Positions 7,196-15,114 of a DNA stretch of 61,322 bases are shown piece after piece; positions within the stretch are counted from its first letter, which is position 1; every line of letters starts with the position of its first letter. The position numbers and the translations under genes were made by a program. The DNA is from a bacterium (lineage in GTDB: Bacteria > Sysuimicrobiota > Sysuimicrobiia > Sysuimicrobiales > Segetimicrobiaceae). The notes under the pieces are model-generated. The model was not told the origin of the DNA and made no database searches. It saw only the letters and a program-made list of their open reading frames with translations. The stretch spans positions 1-61,322 of the forward strand of contig DATGJN010000094.1 of the NCBI GenBank assembly GCA_035295165.1. Direction: 5' to 3'.

Positions 7196-8046
7196 TGAAA
7201 CGCGGGCTTGGGCGTGGGCTTGGAGCGTTGATCCCAGGAGTGGCCGATCAGGACCAGCCGTCCGGACCGACAGCGGAGATTGATATCTCCACGCTCTCCC
7301 CCAACCCATACCAACCTCGCCGAGAAGTCTCCGGGGAGGCATTTGACGAGCTCGTCGCGTCCGTGAGGCGGCATGGCATACTCCAACCCATCATCGTCAG
7401 GCGATCGGGCTCAGGGTACGAGATTGTCGCCGGGGAACGGAGATGGAAGGCCGCTCAGGCGGCCGGGATCACGACGATCCCGGCGGTTGTCCGTGATCTG
7501 CCAGATCGCGAGATGCTGGAGCTGGCGCTCATCGAGAACCTCAGAAGGGAAGACCTCGACCCGATCGAGCGGGCTACGGCATATCGCAGACTCGGCGAAG
7601 AGTTCGCGATGACCCAGGAGCAAATCGCCGAAGTGGTGGGCGGGAGCCGGCCGGCAGTCACGAACTCACTCAGACTGCTTGAGCTTCCCTCCGAGATCCA
7701 ATCGGCCATAAGTGCCGACAGAATCTCCGAAGGGCACGGCCGCGCGCTGCTTATGATTCAGTCGACCGGCGCCATGCTCGACACTTGGAGAATCATCGAG
7801 GAGAAGGGATTATCGGTCAGGGAGACAGAGGACCTGGCGAAGGCTTGGGTCCGGAATGTTTCACGTGAAACACGGCGGCGAGGCCCAAGGAAGCCGAACC
7901 CTCAACTCGTCGATCTCTCCATGCAGCTCGGGGAGCGGTATTCCACAAAAGCATCAATCGTGCCGATCGGGAAGAAAGGCACCATTCAACTTAGCTATTA
8001 CTCCGACACGGATCTGGAGCGCCTGATCGATATCTTGCTCAGATGA
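7192..8046 (+). CDS. parB: Chromosome-partitioning protein ParB/Spo0J
   Basis: A 284-residue parS-binding CTPase clamp. It opens with the family signature KRGLGRGLGALIPG, then the ParB N-domain with VRRHGILQPIIVR, the CTP-binding GERRWKAAQAAG, and ALIENLRREDLDPIERA. The HTH follows (MTQEQIAEVVGGSRPAVTNSLRLL), then the dimerisation tail. ATG 7192 overlaps the parA stop. A perfect parS palindrome lies inside its own coding sequence, across codons 222-227, as in Bacillus. Confidence 0.97.
   Translation: MMKRGLGRGLGALIPGVADQDQPSGPTAEIDISTLSPNPYQPRREVSGEAFDELVASVRRHGILQPIIVRRSGSGYEIVAGERRWKAAQAAGITTIPAVVRDLPDREMLELALIENLRREDLDPIERATAYRRLGEEFAMTQEQIAEVVGGSRPAVTNSLRLLELPSEIQSAISADRISEGHGRALLMIQSTGAMLDTWRIIEEKGLSVRETEDLAKAWVRNVSRETRRRGPRKPNPQLVDLSMQLGERYSTKASIVPIGKKGTIQLSYYSDTDLERLIDILLR
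7857..7872. promoter_or_regulatory. parS: parS centromere site
   Basis: TGTTTCACGTGAAACA, a perfect 16-bp palindrome identical to the parS consensus, inside parB about 5.7 kb from the DnaA boxes. It is the expected ParB nucleation site. Confidence 0.95.
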
Positions 8047-8050
8047 GCAT

Positions 8051-9577
8051 CTAGACAGTCGTTACGAACTCCGACTCCTGAGGTCTGCCGCGTTCTTGGT
8101 CTTGCAGCCTTCCGATTGCGGCGGCCAGTCTCTTTACTCCCTCCAAGATCACGTGCTCGGGTTTGTCGGCGAACGACAGGCGCAACCCGTTCGGTGGCGG
8201 GACATGTGGGAGAAAGAGATCCCCAGCCCCGCACGCAACCCCCTCCTTCAGGCCCTCCTCGAAGGCCTCTGACGCCGAAACCGGCTTGGGAAGGTTGATC
8301 CAGAGATTGAATCCGGCGTCTGGGTGGCTCCAGGTGATATCGGGCGGCATGAACGTCTCAAGCGCCCGAACCATCGCATCTCTGCGTTTCCGGTACACGC
8401 TTCTTGCCGTTTCGAGATCGCGCAGATACAGCTTCGACGACAAATACCTCCACAACGTCCGTTGGATCAGCGTTGGTGTGAATCGGTCCGCCACCGACTT
8501 GGACTCGGCGAGGCGGCTCATGACGATCCCATGCGCGACGAGGCCGCCGATACGGAGCCCGGGTACCACCGTCTTTGAAAACCCCTTCACGAAGATCACG
8601 TGGCCGCCGGTGTCGAACGCCTTCACCGACGGAGGTGCGTCCCCATCGTATGTGAACTCGCTGCAGCTGTCGTCCTCGAGAACAAGGATATTGTGCTGCT
8701 TGGCCAGGTCAGCGAGGCGGCGCCGCCGGTCCTCCTTCATCGTCGTCCCAGTGGGGTTCTGGGCGGTCGGGATGGTGTAGATCATCCTCGGCCGGAATCG
8801 CTCCACGAGCGTTGCCGCGATGTCAACCCGCATGCCTCGAGCATCGACCGGAACGCCGATCAGCTTCGCTCCTCGCCCGTCGAAGATGTCCAGGGCCGTG
8901 AGAAACGTTGGACTCTCGACCAGCACATAGTCGCCAGGACCAAGGAACGTCCTTGCGACGAGATCGATCGCCTGCTGCACCCCGGACGTGATGAGGATAT
9001 CCTCTGGCCTGGCCGGGATGCCTGCGGAGCTGCAGTGAGCGGCGATCCACGTGCGGAGGTTCGCATCGCCCCCCGGGCTGCCGTACTGCATGTAGCGCGG
9101 ATCCTCAACGGCCATGGCCCTGTGCCACAGTCTGCCGATTGCGCGGACCGGAAAGAGCGTCGGGTCAGGAGTGCCGCTTGCGAGGGAGATCACCTCTGGT
9201 CTTCGAGCCGGCTTCAGGAGGGCCTGCATCGCCGAGATGCGAGGCGCCTTTAGGTACACAGGAAGCGATGTCTGCCACTCACCGTCGCCAGACACCAGCG
9301 AATCTGGTTCGACCTGGTCGGTGCTGTGCACCGCGGACGAACTCCCGACGAATGTCCCGCGACCGACTGAGGCATGCACGAGCCCGTCGGCGGTGAGGGC
9401 ATCGTACGCCTGCACAATCGTGATCAAGCTTACACCCAATTCCTTAGACAGGACACGCACGGATGGCAGTTTGGCGCCTTGCTTGAACTCGCCATTCCGG
9501 ATGGATCGTGCTATTGCCGCGTGGATCTGGCGGTACAGCGGCTGGTCGGCGTCTCTCTTCAGGTCGATGGTCAACAC
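8051..9577 (-). CDS. MocR/PdxR-family transcriptional regulator (GntR HTH + aminotransferase fold)
   Basis: A 508-residue GntR-type regulator fused to a fold-type-I aminotransferase domain. The N-terminal winged HTH spans residues 12-76 (PLYRQIHAAIARSIRNGEF, then LPSVRVLSKELGVS). The aminotransferase part contains YGSPGGDANLR, TIPTAQNPTG, LEDDSCSEF and the PLP lysine motif KGFSK (Lys335). It diverges from an HD gene-pdxS-pdxT operon, which is the usual context of PdxR, the PLP-sensing activator of pdxST; that assignment is inference. The start is GTG 9577 after AAAGGAG. It could also be an aminoadipate-aminotransferase-like MocR of other function. Confidence 0.88.
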   Translation of the reverse strand: MLTIDLKRDADQPLYRQIHAAIARSIRNGEFKQGAKLPSVRVLSKELGVSLITIVQAYDALTADGLVHASVGRGTFVGSSSAVHSTDQVEPDSLVSGDGEWQTSLPVYLKAPRISAMQALLKPARRPEVISLASGTPDPTLFPVRAIGRLWHRAMAVEDPRYMQYGSPGGDANLRTWIAAHCSSAGIPARPEDILITSGVQQAIDLVARTFLGPGDYVLVESPTFLTALDIFDGRGAKLIGVPVDARGMRVDIAATLVERFRPRMIYTIPTAQNPTGTTMKEDRRRRLADLAKQHNILVLEDDSCSEFTYDGDAPPSVKAFDTGGHVIFVKGFSKTVVPGLRIGGLVAHGIVMSRLAESKSVADRFTPTLIQRTLWRYLSSKLYLRDLETARSVYRKRRDAMVRALETFMPPDITWSHPDAGFNLWINLPKPVSASEAFEEGLKEGVACGAGDLFLPHVPPPNGLRLSFADKPEHVILEGVKRLAAAIGRLQDQERGRPQESEFVTTV

Positions 9578-9719
9578 CCGGCTCCTTTGATATATCTAGT
9601 TACACGAATAGTGTACATAGGAATATTGACATACTCCAGGCTCGAGTTATACGAAATATAGCAATGCTCTGGGATCGAGTCAACAGGTGTCACTATAAAC
9701 ATATAGGTGCGCCAAGAGG
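9578..9719. promoter_or_regulatory. Divergent A/T-rich promoter region between the MocR regulator and the HD-pdxST genes
   Basis: A/T-rich 142-bp divergent region. On the plus strand TTGACA (9626-9631) is followed after 16 bp by TATACG (9648-9653), a good sigma-70 promoter for the HD-pdxST side. The MocR transcript starts on the opposite strand, with AAAGGAG directly upstream of GTG 9577. The regulator's binding sites are expected here, but I could not define its repeats. Confidence 0.65.
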
Positions 9720-10286
9720 ATGACACGCGACGAGGCATGGCAGTTGTTGACGGAGCACACGAGCTCGCCGAACCTCCTGAAGCACATGCTCGCAGTAGAG
9801 ACCGTGATGCGGGCGTATGCGCGGAAGTTCGGAGAGGACGAGGAACCCTGGGGTCTCGCCGGGCTGCTTCATGACCTCGACTATGAGCGGCATCCGTCGC
9901 AGGATGCGGGCCACCCATTCGCCGGGGTCGAGCTGCTGAAGAGCCATGGGCTTGCGGAACCGATTTGCCGCGCGATCCTCTCGCACGCGGACTACAGCGG
10001 CGTGGCGCGCGAGACGCGGATGGAACGGGCGCTCTATGCCGCGGACGAGCTGTCGGGATTCGTGATCGCCGTCGCCCTCGTCCGGCCTTCGCGCGCGGTG
10101 ACCGACGTGGACGTGACGTCGGTCAAGAAGAAGATGAAGGACAAGGCGTTCGCCCGCGGGGTGCGGCGCGAGGACATCGTGCGGGGCGCCGAGGAGTTGG
10201 GTGTTCCGCTCGACGAGCACATCGCGTTCGTGATCGAGGCGCTGCGGGCGATTGCGCCTCAGTTGGGGCTCGACGGACAGGGTTGA
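9720..10286 (+). CDS. HD-domain phosphohydrolase
   Basis: A 188-residue single-domain HD protein. Metal-binding motif residues are visible: His of LLKHMLAVE (about 21), the HD pair in [12 protein letters not shown] (about 51-52), His of ILSHADYSG and Asp of YAADELSGF. The segment [22 protein letters not shown] is typical of this stand-alone family. The substrate is unknown; HD proteins usually hydrolyse phosphate esters of nucleotides or other metabolites. It starts at ATG 9720 after AAGAGG and lies 101 bp upstream of pdxS on the same strand, so it may be co-regulated with PLP synthesis. Confidence 0.85.
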   Translation: MTRDEAWQLLTEHTSSPNLLKHMLAVETVMRAYARKFGEDEEPWGLAGLLHDLDYERHPSQDAGHPFAGVELLKSHGLAEPICRAILSHADYSGVARETRMERALYAADELSGFVIAVALVRPSRAVTDVDVTSVKKKMKDKAFARGVRREDIVRGAEELGVPLDEHIAFVIEALRAIAPQLGLDGQG

Positions 10287-10387
10287 CGGACACGCGCACG
10301 GCCGCGGTCCCCATGAACGAGTTGGGGCGCCGCGGGATCGGTGATGAGCGCGTCGTGAGTCAGACTGAGCGAACGGGAGGTAGCGGC

Positions 10388-11272
10388 ATGGCGGATGTCG
10401 GCACGGTCAAACTGAAGCGGGGGCTCGCGCAGATGCTCAAGGGCGGCGTCATCATGGACGTGACGACTGCGGAGCAGGCGAAGATTGCGGAAGACGCGGG
10501 CGCGTGCGCGGTGATGGCGCTCGAGCGTGTACCGGCGGACATTCGCCGAGAAGGCGGCGTCGCCCGGATGGCGGATCCGCTGAAGATCAAGGAGATCATG
10601 GCCGCGGTGACGATCCCGGTCATGGCCAAGGTTCGGATCGGGCACTTCGTCGAGGCGCAGGTGCTCGAGGCGCTCGGCGTCGACTTCATCGACGAGAGCG
10701 AGGTTCTAACGCCGGCGGACGAGCGGTACCACATCAACAAGCACGTGTCCAAGGTGCCGTACGTTTGCGGTGCGCGCGATCTCGGTGAGGCGCTCCGGCG
10801 GGTCGGCGAGGGCGCCGCGATGATCCGGACGAAGGGCGAGGCCGGCACTGGCAACGTCGTCGAAGCGGTGCGGCACCTGCGCACGGTCCTGGACGGGATC
10901 CGCCAGTTGCAGGCCACGCCCGAAGAGGAGCTGATGACCGTCGCGAAAGAGCTCGGCGCACCGTACGAGCTCGTGCTGGAGACGCGGGCGCTCGGGCGCC
11001 TGCCGGTGGTAAACTTCTCCGCGGGGGGCATCGCGACGCCGGCGGACGCGGCACTGATGATGCAGCTCGGCTGCGACGGCAACTTCGTAGGGTCGGGAAT
11101 CTTCAAGTCAGACGACCCGGCGAAGCGCGCGAAGGCGATCGTTCAGGCGACGACCCACTACAACGACCCAGACCTGATCGCGCACGTGTCCGAGGGCATC
11201 GGCGAGCCGATGAAGGGGCTCGACATCCGGAAGCTGCCCGAGGGCGAGCTCCTGCAGACCCGCGGCTGGTAA
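10388..11272 (+). CDS. pdxS: Pyridoxal 5'-phosphate synthase subunit PdxS
   Basis: PdxS forms PLP from ribose 5-phosphate, glyceraldehyde 3-phosphate and ammonia delivered by PdxT, as a dodecameric TIM barrel. At 294 residues it has the canonical length. The catalytic residues line up at their textbook numbers: Asp24 ([10 protein letters not shown]), Lys81 (MAKVRIGH) and Lys149 ([11 protein letters not shown]). The start is ATG 10388, set by GGGAGG at 10375-10380; the frame is open further upstream but unsupported. pdxT follows after 32 bp. Confidence 0.98.
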   Translation: MADVGTVKLKRGLAQMLKGGVIMDVTTAEQAKIAEDAGACAVMALERVPADIRREGGVARMADPLKIKEIMAAVTIPVMAKVRIGHFVEAQVLEALGVDFIDESEVLTPADERYHINKHVSKVPYVCGARDLGEALRRVGEGAAMIRTKGEAGTGNVVEAVRHLRTVLDGIRQLQATPEEELMTVAKELGAPYELVLETRALGRLPVVNFSAGGIATPADAALMMQLGCDGNFVGSGIFKSDDPAKRAKAIVQATTHYNDPDLIAHVSEGIGEPMKGLDIRKLPEGELLQTRGW

Positions 11273-11304
11273 CCCTCGGGCCGCGAGCTGCGGAGACACG
11301 GACA

Positions 11305-11889
11305 GTGAACGTCGGCGTGTTGGCGCTTCAGGGAGACGTCATCGAGCACCAGAGAATCCTCCGGGGTCTCGAGGTGGAGGCCCCGGAGGTCCGGACCGTG
11401 GCGCAGCTCGAGCGGGTGGACGGGTTGATCATCCCGGGCGGCGAGTCCACGACGATCGGCAAGTTGATGGTGGAATACGGCCTCGATCGGTCGATCCCGG
11501 CGCGGGTCCGGCAGGGGATGTCGGTGTACGGGACCTGCGCGGGGATGATCCTGCTCGCGCGCGCCGCGCACGGAGGAGAGCCGCCGCTGCTCCGCCTGAT
11601 GGACATCACCATCCACCGCAACGCATACGGCCGTCAGGTGGACTCGTTCGAAACCGATCTGGATGTCGCCGCGTTCGGGCCGCCGCCGCTGCATGCGGTC
11701 TTCATCCGGGCGCCGGTGATCGAGGAAGCCGGCGCCGGAGTGATCGTGCTCGCGTCGTTCGACGGCAAGCCGGTGCTCGCGCGACAGGGACCGCTCCTGG
11801 TGTCGTCGTTTCACCCGGAGCTCGCCGCCGACATCCGGGTGCACCGTTACTTCCTGGGCATGATTCGCGACGCGCGCAGCCCGAACTAG
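11305..11889 (+). CDS. pdxT: PLP synthase glutaminase subunit PdxT
   Basis: PdxT is the glutamine amidotransferase that supplies ammonia to PdxS. At 194 residues it is normal length. The class-I triad is Cys78 (YGTCAGM), His170 and Glu172 (SSFHPEL); the oxyanion/glutamine-binding segment is IIPGGEST. The start is GTG 11305. It is the last gene of the operon; the next gene is convergent. Confidence 0.97.
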   Translation: MNVGVLALQGDVIEHQRILRGLEVEAPEVRTVAQLERVDGLIIPGGESTTIGKLMVEYGLDRSIPARVRQGMSVYGTCAGMILLARAAHGGEPPLLRLMDITIHRNAYGRQVDSFETDLDVAAFGPPPLHAVFIRAPVIEEAGAGVIVLASFDGKPVLARQGPLLVSSFHPELAADIRVHRYFLGMIRDARSPN

Positions 11890-11903
11890 TGTGTACCGCA
11901 TCG

Positions 11904-12419
11904 TCACCGGGGTGGGATGCCCTGTAGGGCTCGCAAGTACATGATCTGTCCAGCGTGGTAGATGTCGTGGGTTGTCGTTCGGACGAGACGCATCGCTAGC
12001 GGCTGCGTCCACCCGCCTTTGTACCAGGCGATCCGCCTCGCGAGGCCCGCGTCATCGAGCGCCTTCGCCCGGGTCAGGAACTCGGAGGAGATGTGGAGCA
12101 GGGTGTCGCGGTCGCGGTCCCAGTCAGCGTCGCTTCCGGAGACCTCTTGCCAATCGCCGGCGGCGAGCTGCGTCCCGTTGGCCGGATTCCCATCCCACGC
12201 CTCGAGCACTCCGCGCTTCCAGCGAATCAGATGGCGGACGATCTGCCAGATGGAATGTCGTGCGGGAGCGGGTTTCCACGCCGCCTGTGCGGCGGTCAGA
12301 CACCTGAGGACCCCGCTGAGCGGTGGCTGCCATTGGACGGTCTCGTCGTACAACGTGGTATGCACGTGATCGACAACGAACTCCTTGAGTGTGGGTGCTC
12401 CCTCGGGGTTCATCTCCAC
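11904..12419 (-). CDS. DinB-family putative metal-dependent protein
   Basis: 171 residues of a four-helix DinB/YfiT-like fold. Histidines expected to bind one metal are visible in TTLYDE-side helix 1, HSIWQIVRHLIRWK and TTHDIYHAGQIMYLRAL. DinB-like proteins include bacillithiol or mycothiol transferases and uncharacterised hydrolases, so no substrate can be named. It is convergent with pdxT (14 bp apart) and lies downstream of the Fur-family gene on the same strand (36 bp). The start is ATG 12419. Confidence 0.8.
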   Translation of the reverse strand: MEMNPEGAPTLKEFVVDHVHTTLYDETVQWQPPLSGVLRCLTAAQAAWKPAPARHSIWQIVRHLIRWKRGVLEAWDGNPANGTQLAAGDWQEVSGSDADWDRDRDTLLHISSEFLTRAKALDDAGLARRIAWYKGGWTQPLAMRLVRTTTHDIYHAGQIMYLRALQGIPPR

Positions 12420-12455
12420 CCTCCGTCGTGCGGCGTCTCTCCGCCCGGCTGAACG

Positions 12456-12893
12456 TTACATGGCGCACCGGTCGCAACGCCCGTGCACGATCAGGGCGGC
12501 TCCCCGCACATCGAACCGCCGATCGGCGCGTCGAACCAACGGCATGAGGACGCTGGGGTCAACGGGCAGGTCCACCACGCGCCGGCACACGTCGCAGAAG
12601 AGGTGTCCGTGAGGAGCCGTGTTCGGCTCCCATCGCATCGCCCCTACCGGTAGCGGTATCGGCGCGAGCAGCCCGAGTTCGGCGAGTTCGTGGAGGATCG
12701 CATACACGGTCTTGAGCGCGAGCCGGGGCACCCGATCCCTGAGGCGGGTGTGGAGCTCTTCGGCCGTGGGATGACCATCAGCGTCCTCGATGGCGTGGAA
12801 CACGGCCATACGTTGGGCCGTGATACTTCGGCCTTGCGCGCGAAACGCGGCTACCGCCCCGCTGGTTGAGAATCGTGCCACGGAAATTGCCAC
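12456..12893 (-). CDS. Fur/PerR-family metalloregulator
   Basis: 145 residues. The N-terminal winged HTH (ITAQRMAVFHAIEDADGHPTAEEL, KTVYAILHELAELGLL) and the C-terminal dimerisation domain follow the Fur pattern. Two zinc-type CxxC motifs are present (CDVC and CDRC), and HGHLFCD supplies regulatory-site ligands. It is divergent from an FTR1 iron permease, which makes an iron or peroxide sensor plausible. Fur versus PerR versus Zur cannot be settled from the sequence. Confidence 0.88.
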   Translation of the reverse strand: MAISVARFSTSGAVAAFRAQGRSITAQRMAVFHAIEDADGHPTAEELHTRLRDRVPRLALKTVYAILHELAELGLLAPIPLPVGAMRWEPNTAPHGHLFCDVCRRVVDLPVDPSVLMPLVRRADRRFDVRGAALIVHGRCDRCAM

Positions 12894-13012
12894 CGTTTTA
12901 CCTACACCAGACCTTTACGAACGCGCGCGGGGTCGTGTGCAGCAAGGCCGCTGCGTCGTTGGCTCGAATCAAGGCTTGACAGCCTTTCTTGACCATATCA
13001 CTCTAGAATCTG

Positions 13013-13026
13013 TTCGGCAAGCCTAA
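13013..13026. promoter_or_regulatory. Imperfect palindrome upstream of FTR1, candidate metalloregulator operator
   Basis: TTCGGCAAGCCTAA has dyad symmetry TTnGGCnnGCCnAA, close to the DtxR/IdeR/MntR-type box TTAGGnnAGCCTAA. It lies 52 bp upstream of the permease start and next to TAGAAT (13004-13009), which could be the -10. A Fur-family gene lies on the other side, so the binding protein is uncertain. Confidence 0.5.
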
Positions 13027-13077
13027 CATAGACGATTCCAACGGCTGTTCGAGCGCAATGCGCGCAAGAGGAGGTCG

Positions 13078-14064
13078 GTGATGCGAGCTCCTGGTCCAGG
13101 AGCCCGGGCGGCGTTGATGACGCTCGCCGCCATTTTCGTGATCGGCGTATTCGTGTGGTTGGCTGTCACGGCGGGCGGGGCTCCGGATCCGACCGCGAAA
13201 CATCTCACCCCTGCCGCGGCCGCCGTCGACACGGGGGTCCTGGTGTTCCGGGAAGGTTTGGAATCGATCCTGGTGCTGTCGGCGATCACGGCGAGCCTGT
13301 CGCGCGCGCGGTCCGGCTGGGGCCGCCCTGTGACCGCAGGGGCGGGGGTGGGGTTTCTGGCGACGATCGCCACGTGGTTCGTCGTGGTCGCCATCCTCTC
13401 GGACGTGAACGCACCGGAACTGGACCTGCAGGCGGCGACCGGCCTGCTCGCTGTGGTGATCCTGCTGATCATCATGAACTGGTTCTTTCACCGGGTCTAC
13501 TGGACGGGGTGGATTACCCACCACACCCGGACCGAGCGGGCGCTCCTCGAGCGTCCGGGGACGCCGCCCGCCGTGGTGTTCCGGGGCCTCGCGTTGCTCG
13601 GCTTCGCCTCGGTGTACCGGGAGGGGTTCGAGGTCGTGCTGTTTCTCCAGAGCCTGCGCCTGCAGGTCGGCGGACACATGGTGCTCCTCGGCAGCCTGAT
13701 CGGCGTGGGTCTGACGTTGCTCGTGGCGTGGCTGAACTTCTCGTCTCACTATCGGCTCCCGTATCGGAAGATGCTGGTGCTCACCGGCATTCTGCTCGGT
13801 GGCGTGTTGGTCGTCATGGTGGGCGAGACCGTCCAGGAGATGCAGCAGGCCCATTGGCTCGCGACGACCAAGTGGCCCGCCTTCGATTTGCCGAACTGGA
13901 TGAACGTCTGGTTCTCGCTGTACAGCAGTCTGGAGAGCCTCACGGCGCAGGCCCTGACCGTGGCGGTCGTCGTCGGCTCCTACTTGGTGGCCGAGTACGC
14001 GCGGATCCGGCGCCCCCGCCGGCAGGCCGCGGCCCGAACGCCGGAGCCGGCGAACGTGCCCTGA
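13078..14064 (+). CDS. FTR1-family high-affinity iron permease (EfeU-like)
   Basis: 328 residues, about seven transmembrane segments. Both iron-binding REXXE motifs are present: REGLE at residues 58-62 and REGFE at 181-185. FTR1/EfeU permeases move Fe3+ (or ferroxidase-coupled iron) across the membrane. A long N-terminal helix precedes the first motif. No EfeO or EfeB partner is adjacent. It is divergent from a Fur-family regulator with a palindrome in between, so iron repression is likely. The start is GTG 13078 or the adjacent ATG 13081, after AGGAGG. Confidence 0.92.
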   Translation: MMRAPGPGARAALMTLAAIFVIGVFVWLAVTAGGAPDPTAKHLTPAAAAVDTGVLVFREGLESILVLSAITASLSRARSGWGRPVTAGAGVGFLATIATWFVVVAILSDVNAPELDLQAATGLLAVVILLIIMNWFFHRVYWTGWITHHTRTERALLERPGTPPAVVFRGLALLGFASVYREGFEVVLFLQSLRLQVGGHMVLLGSLIGVGLTLLVAWLNFSSHYRLPYRKMLVLTGILLGGVLVVMVGETVQEMQQAHWLATTKWPAFDLPNWMNVWFSLYSSLESLTAQALTVAVVVGSYLVAEYARIRRPRRQAAARTPEPANVP

Positions 14065-14262
14065 CGGCGCGGTAGAGGGTTCGGCGCCAAGCGGCGCTGT
14101 GAACTGCGATCGCGTTGAACGGCTGGTGGGGACATTCGGGGACCCGACGTCTGTGTCCCGGCGGTATCCGATGAGCCACAGGGTGGGCGAGATCCGCAGC
14201 GAATGAATGCGCGCACGGGCTGTGGCGCGCGCCGGATGGCGTGCCGCCGGGCGGAGGCACGG

Positions 14263-14856
14263 ATGACCGTACGCGTGGAACCCGTGGAGCTGGTCGGCGA
14301 GCATGCGGCGCTGGTGCCGATGGAGGCGTCGCACGTGGACGCACTGTACGAGGCCGGCCGCGCCGCGGAGATTTGGCCCTACATGCCGATCCAGGTGGTC
14401 ACCGTCGACGACATGGCCCGGCTCGTCAGCGAGGCGCTGCGGGCGCGCGACACGGGCCTCGAGCTCCCGTTCGTGATCGTCACTCCCGGCGACGGCGGCG
14501 TGGTCGGGAGCACGCGGTTCCTCGACATCACGCCGGCGCATCGGGCGCTGGAGATCGGGTGGACGTGGCTGAGCCCCGACGTGTGGCGCACGCCGGTCAA
14601 CACCGAGTGCAAGCTCCTGCTGTTGCGCCACGCCTTTGAGGCCCTCGGCATGATCCGCGTCCAGCTGAAGACCGACGGCCGGAACGAGCGATCCCAGCGG
14701 GCGATCGAACGCCTCGGCGCCGTGCGCGAGGGGGTGCTCCGTCACCACCGCATCATGCCGGACGGATACCTGCGCGACTCGGTCTACTACAGTATTCTGG
14801 TGGAAGAATGGCCGGTGGTGCGGGCCCGTTTGGAACGGTCGCTCGGTCGCCGGTGA
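14263..14856 (+). CDS. GNAT-family acetyltransferase, RimJ/RimL type
   Basis: 197 residues. The pattern LEIGWTWLSPDVWRTPVNTECKLL and the motif-A-like helix AFEALGMIRVQLKTDGRNERSQRAIERLGAVREG are typical of RimL-like acetyltransferases that act on protein N-termini or small amines with acetyl-CoA. I chose ATG 14263 because GGAGG lies 6-10 bases upstream; the frame is open back to 14203. A strong hairpin directly follows the stop. Confidence 0.88.
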   Translation: MTVRVEPVELVGEHAALVPMEASHVDALYEAGRAAEIWPYMPIQVVTVDDMARLVSEALRARDTGLELPFVIVTPGDGGVVGSTRFLDITPAHRALEIGWTWLSPDVWRTPVNTECKLLLLRHAFEALGMIRVQLKTDGRNERSQRAIERLGAVREGVLRHHRIMPDGYLRDSVYYSILVEEWPVVRARLERSLGRR

Positions 14857-14887
14857 GGCGGGCGCGGCTTGGCCGCGCCCACGCCTC
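14855..14887 (+). terminator. GC-rich hairpin after the GNAT gene
   Basis: Left arm GAGGCGGGCGCGGC, loop TTG, right arm GCCGCGCCCACGCCTC (one 2-base bulge). It starts inside the stop codon. No U tract follows, as is common for GC-rich genomes. Confidence 0.6.
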
Positions 14888-15114
14888 CGACGGTCGAGAC
14901 CGCGTCGCGGAGGCGCCGGAAGGGTTCCGGCGGCGCTGCGCGCAATGAGCTTCGCCGTACACCCCGGCGCCGTCGTTTTCGGACGGCGCGATAGGGAGAT
15001 CTCGGCGTGGGCGTCGACACCAGGTCTGGGTGCCGGATCTCGAACGCGCGTGGGCGCCGTATCGCGACGGGGCGAGCCGTCGCGACACGGTGTGCACCGG
15101 ATGGGAGGCCTGAG

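Noticed and set aside
15007-15114. Longer start for the first peptide-binding protein
   Set aside because: The 36 extra codons would precede the twin-arginine signal, which must be near the N-terminus; the SD supports ATG 15115.
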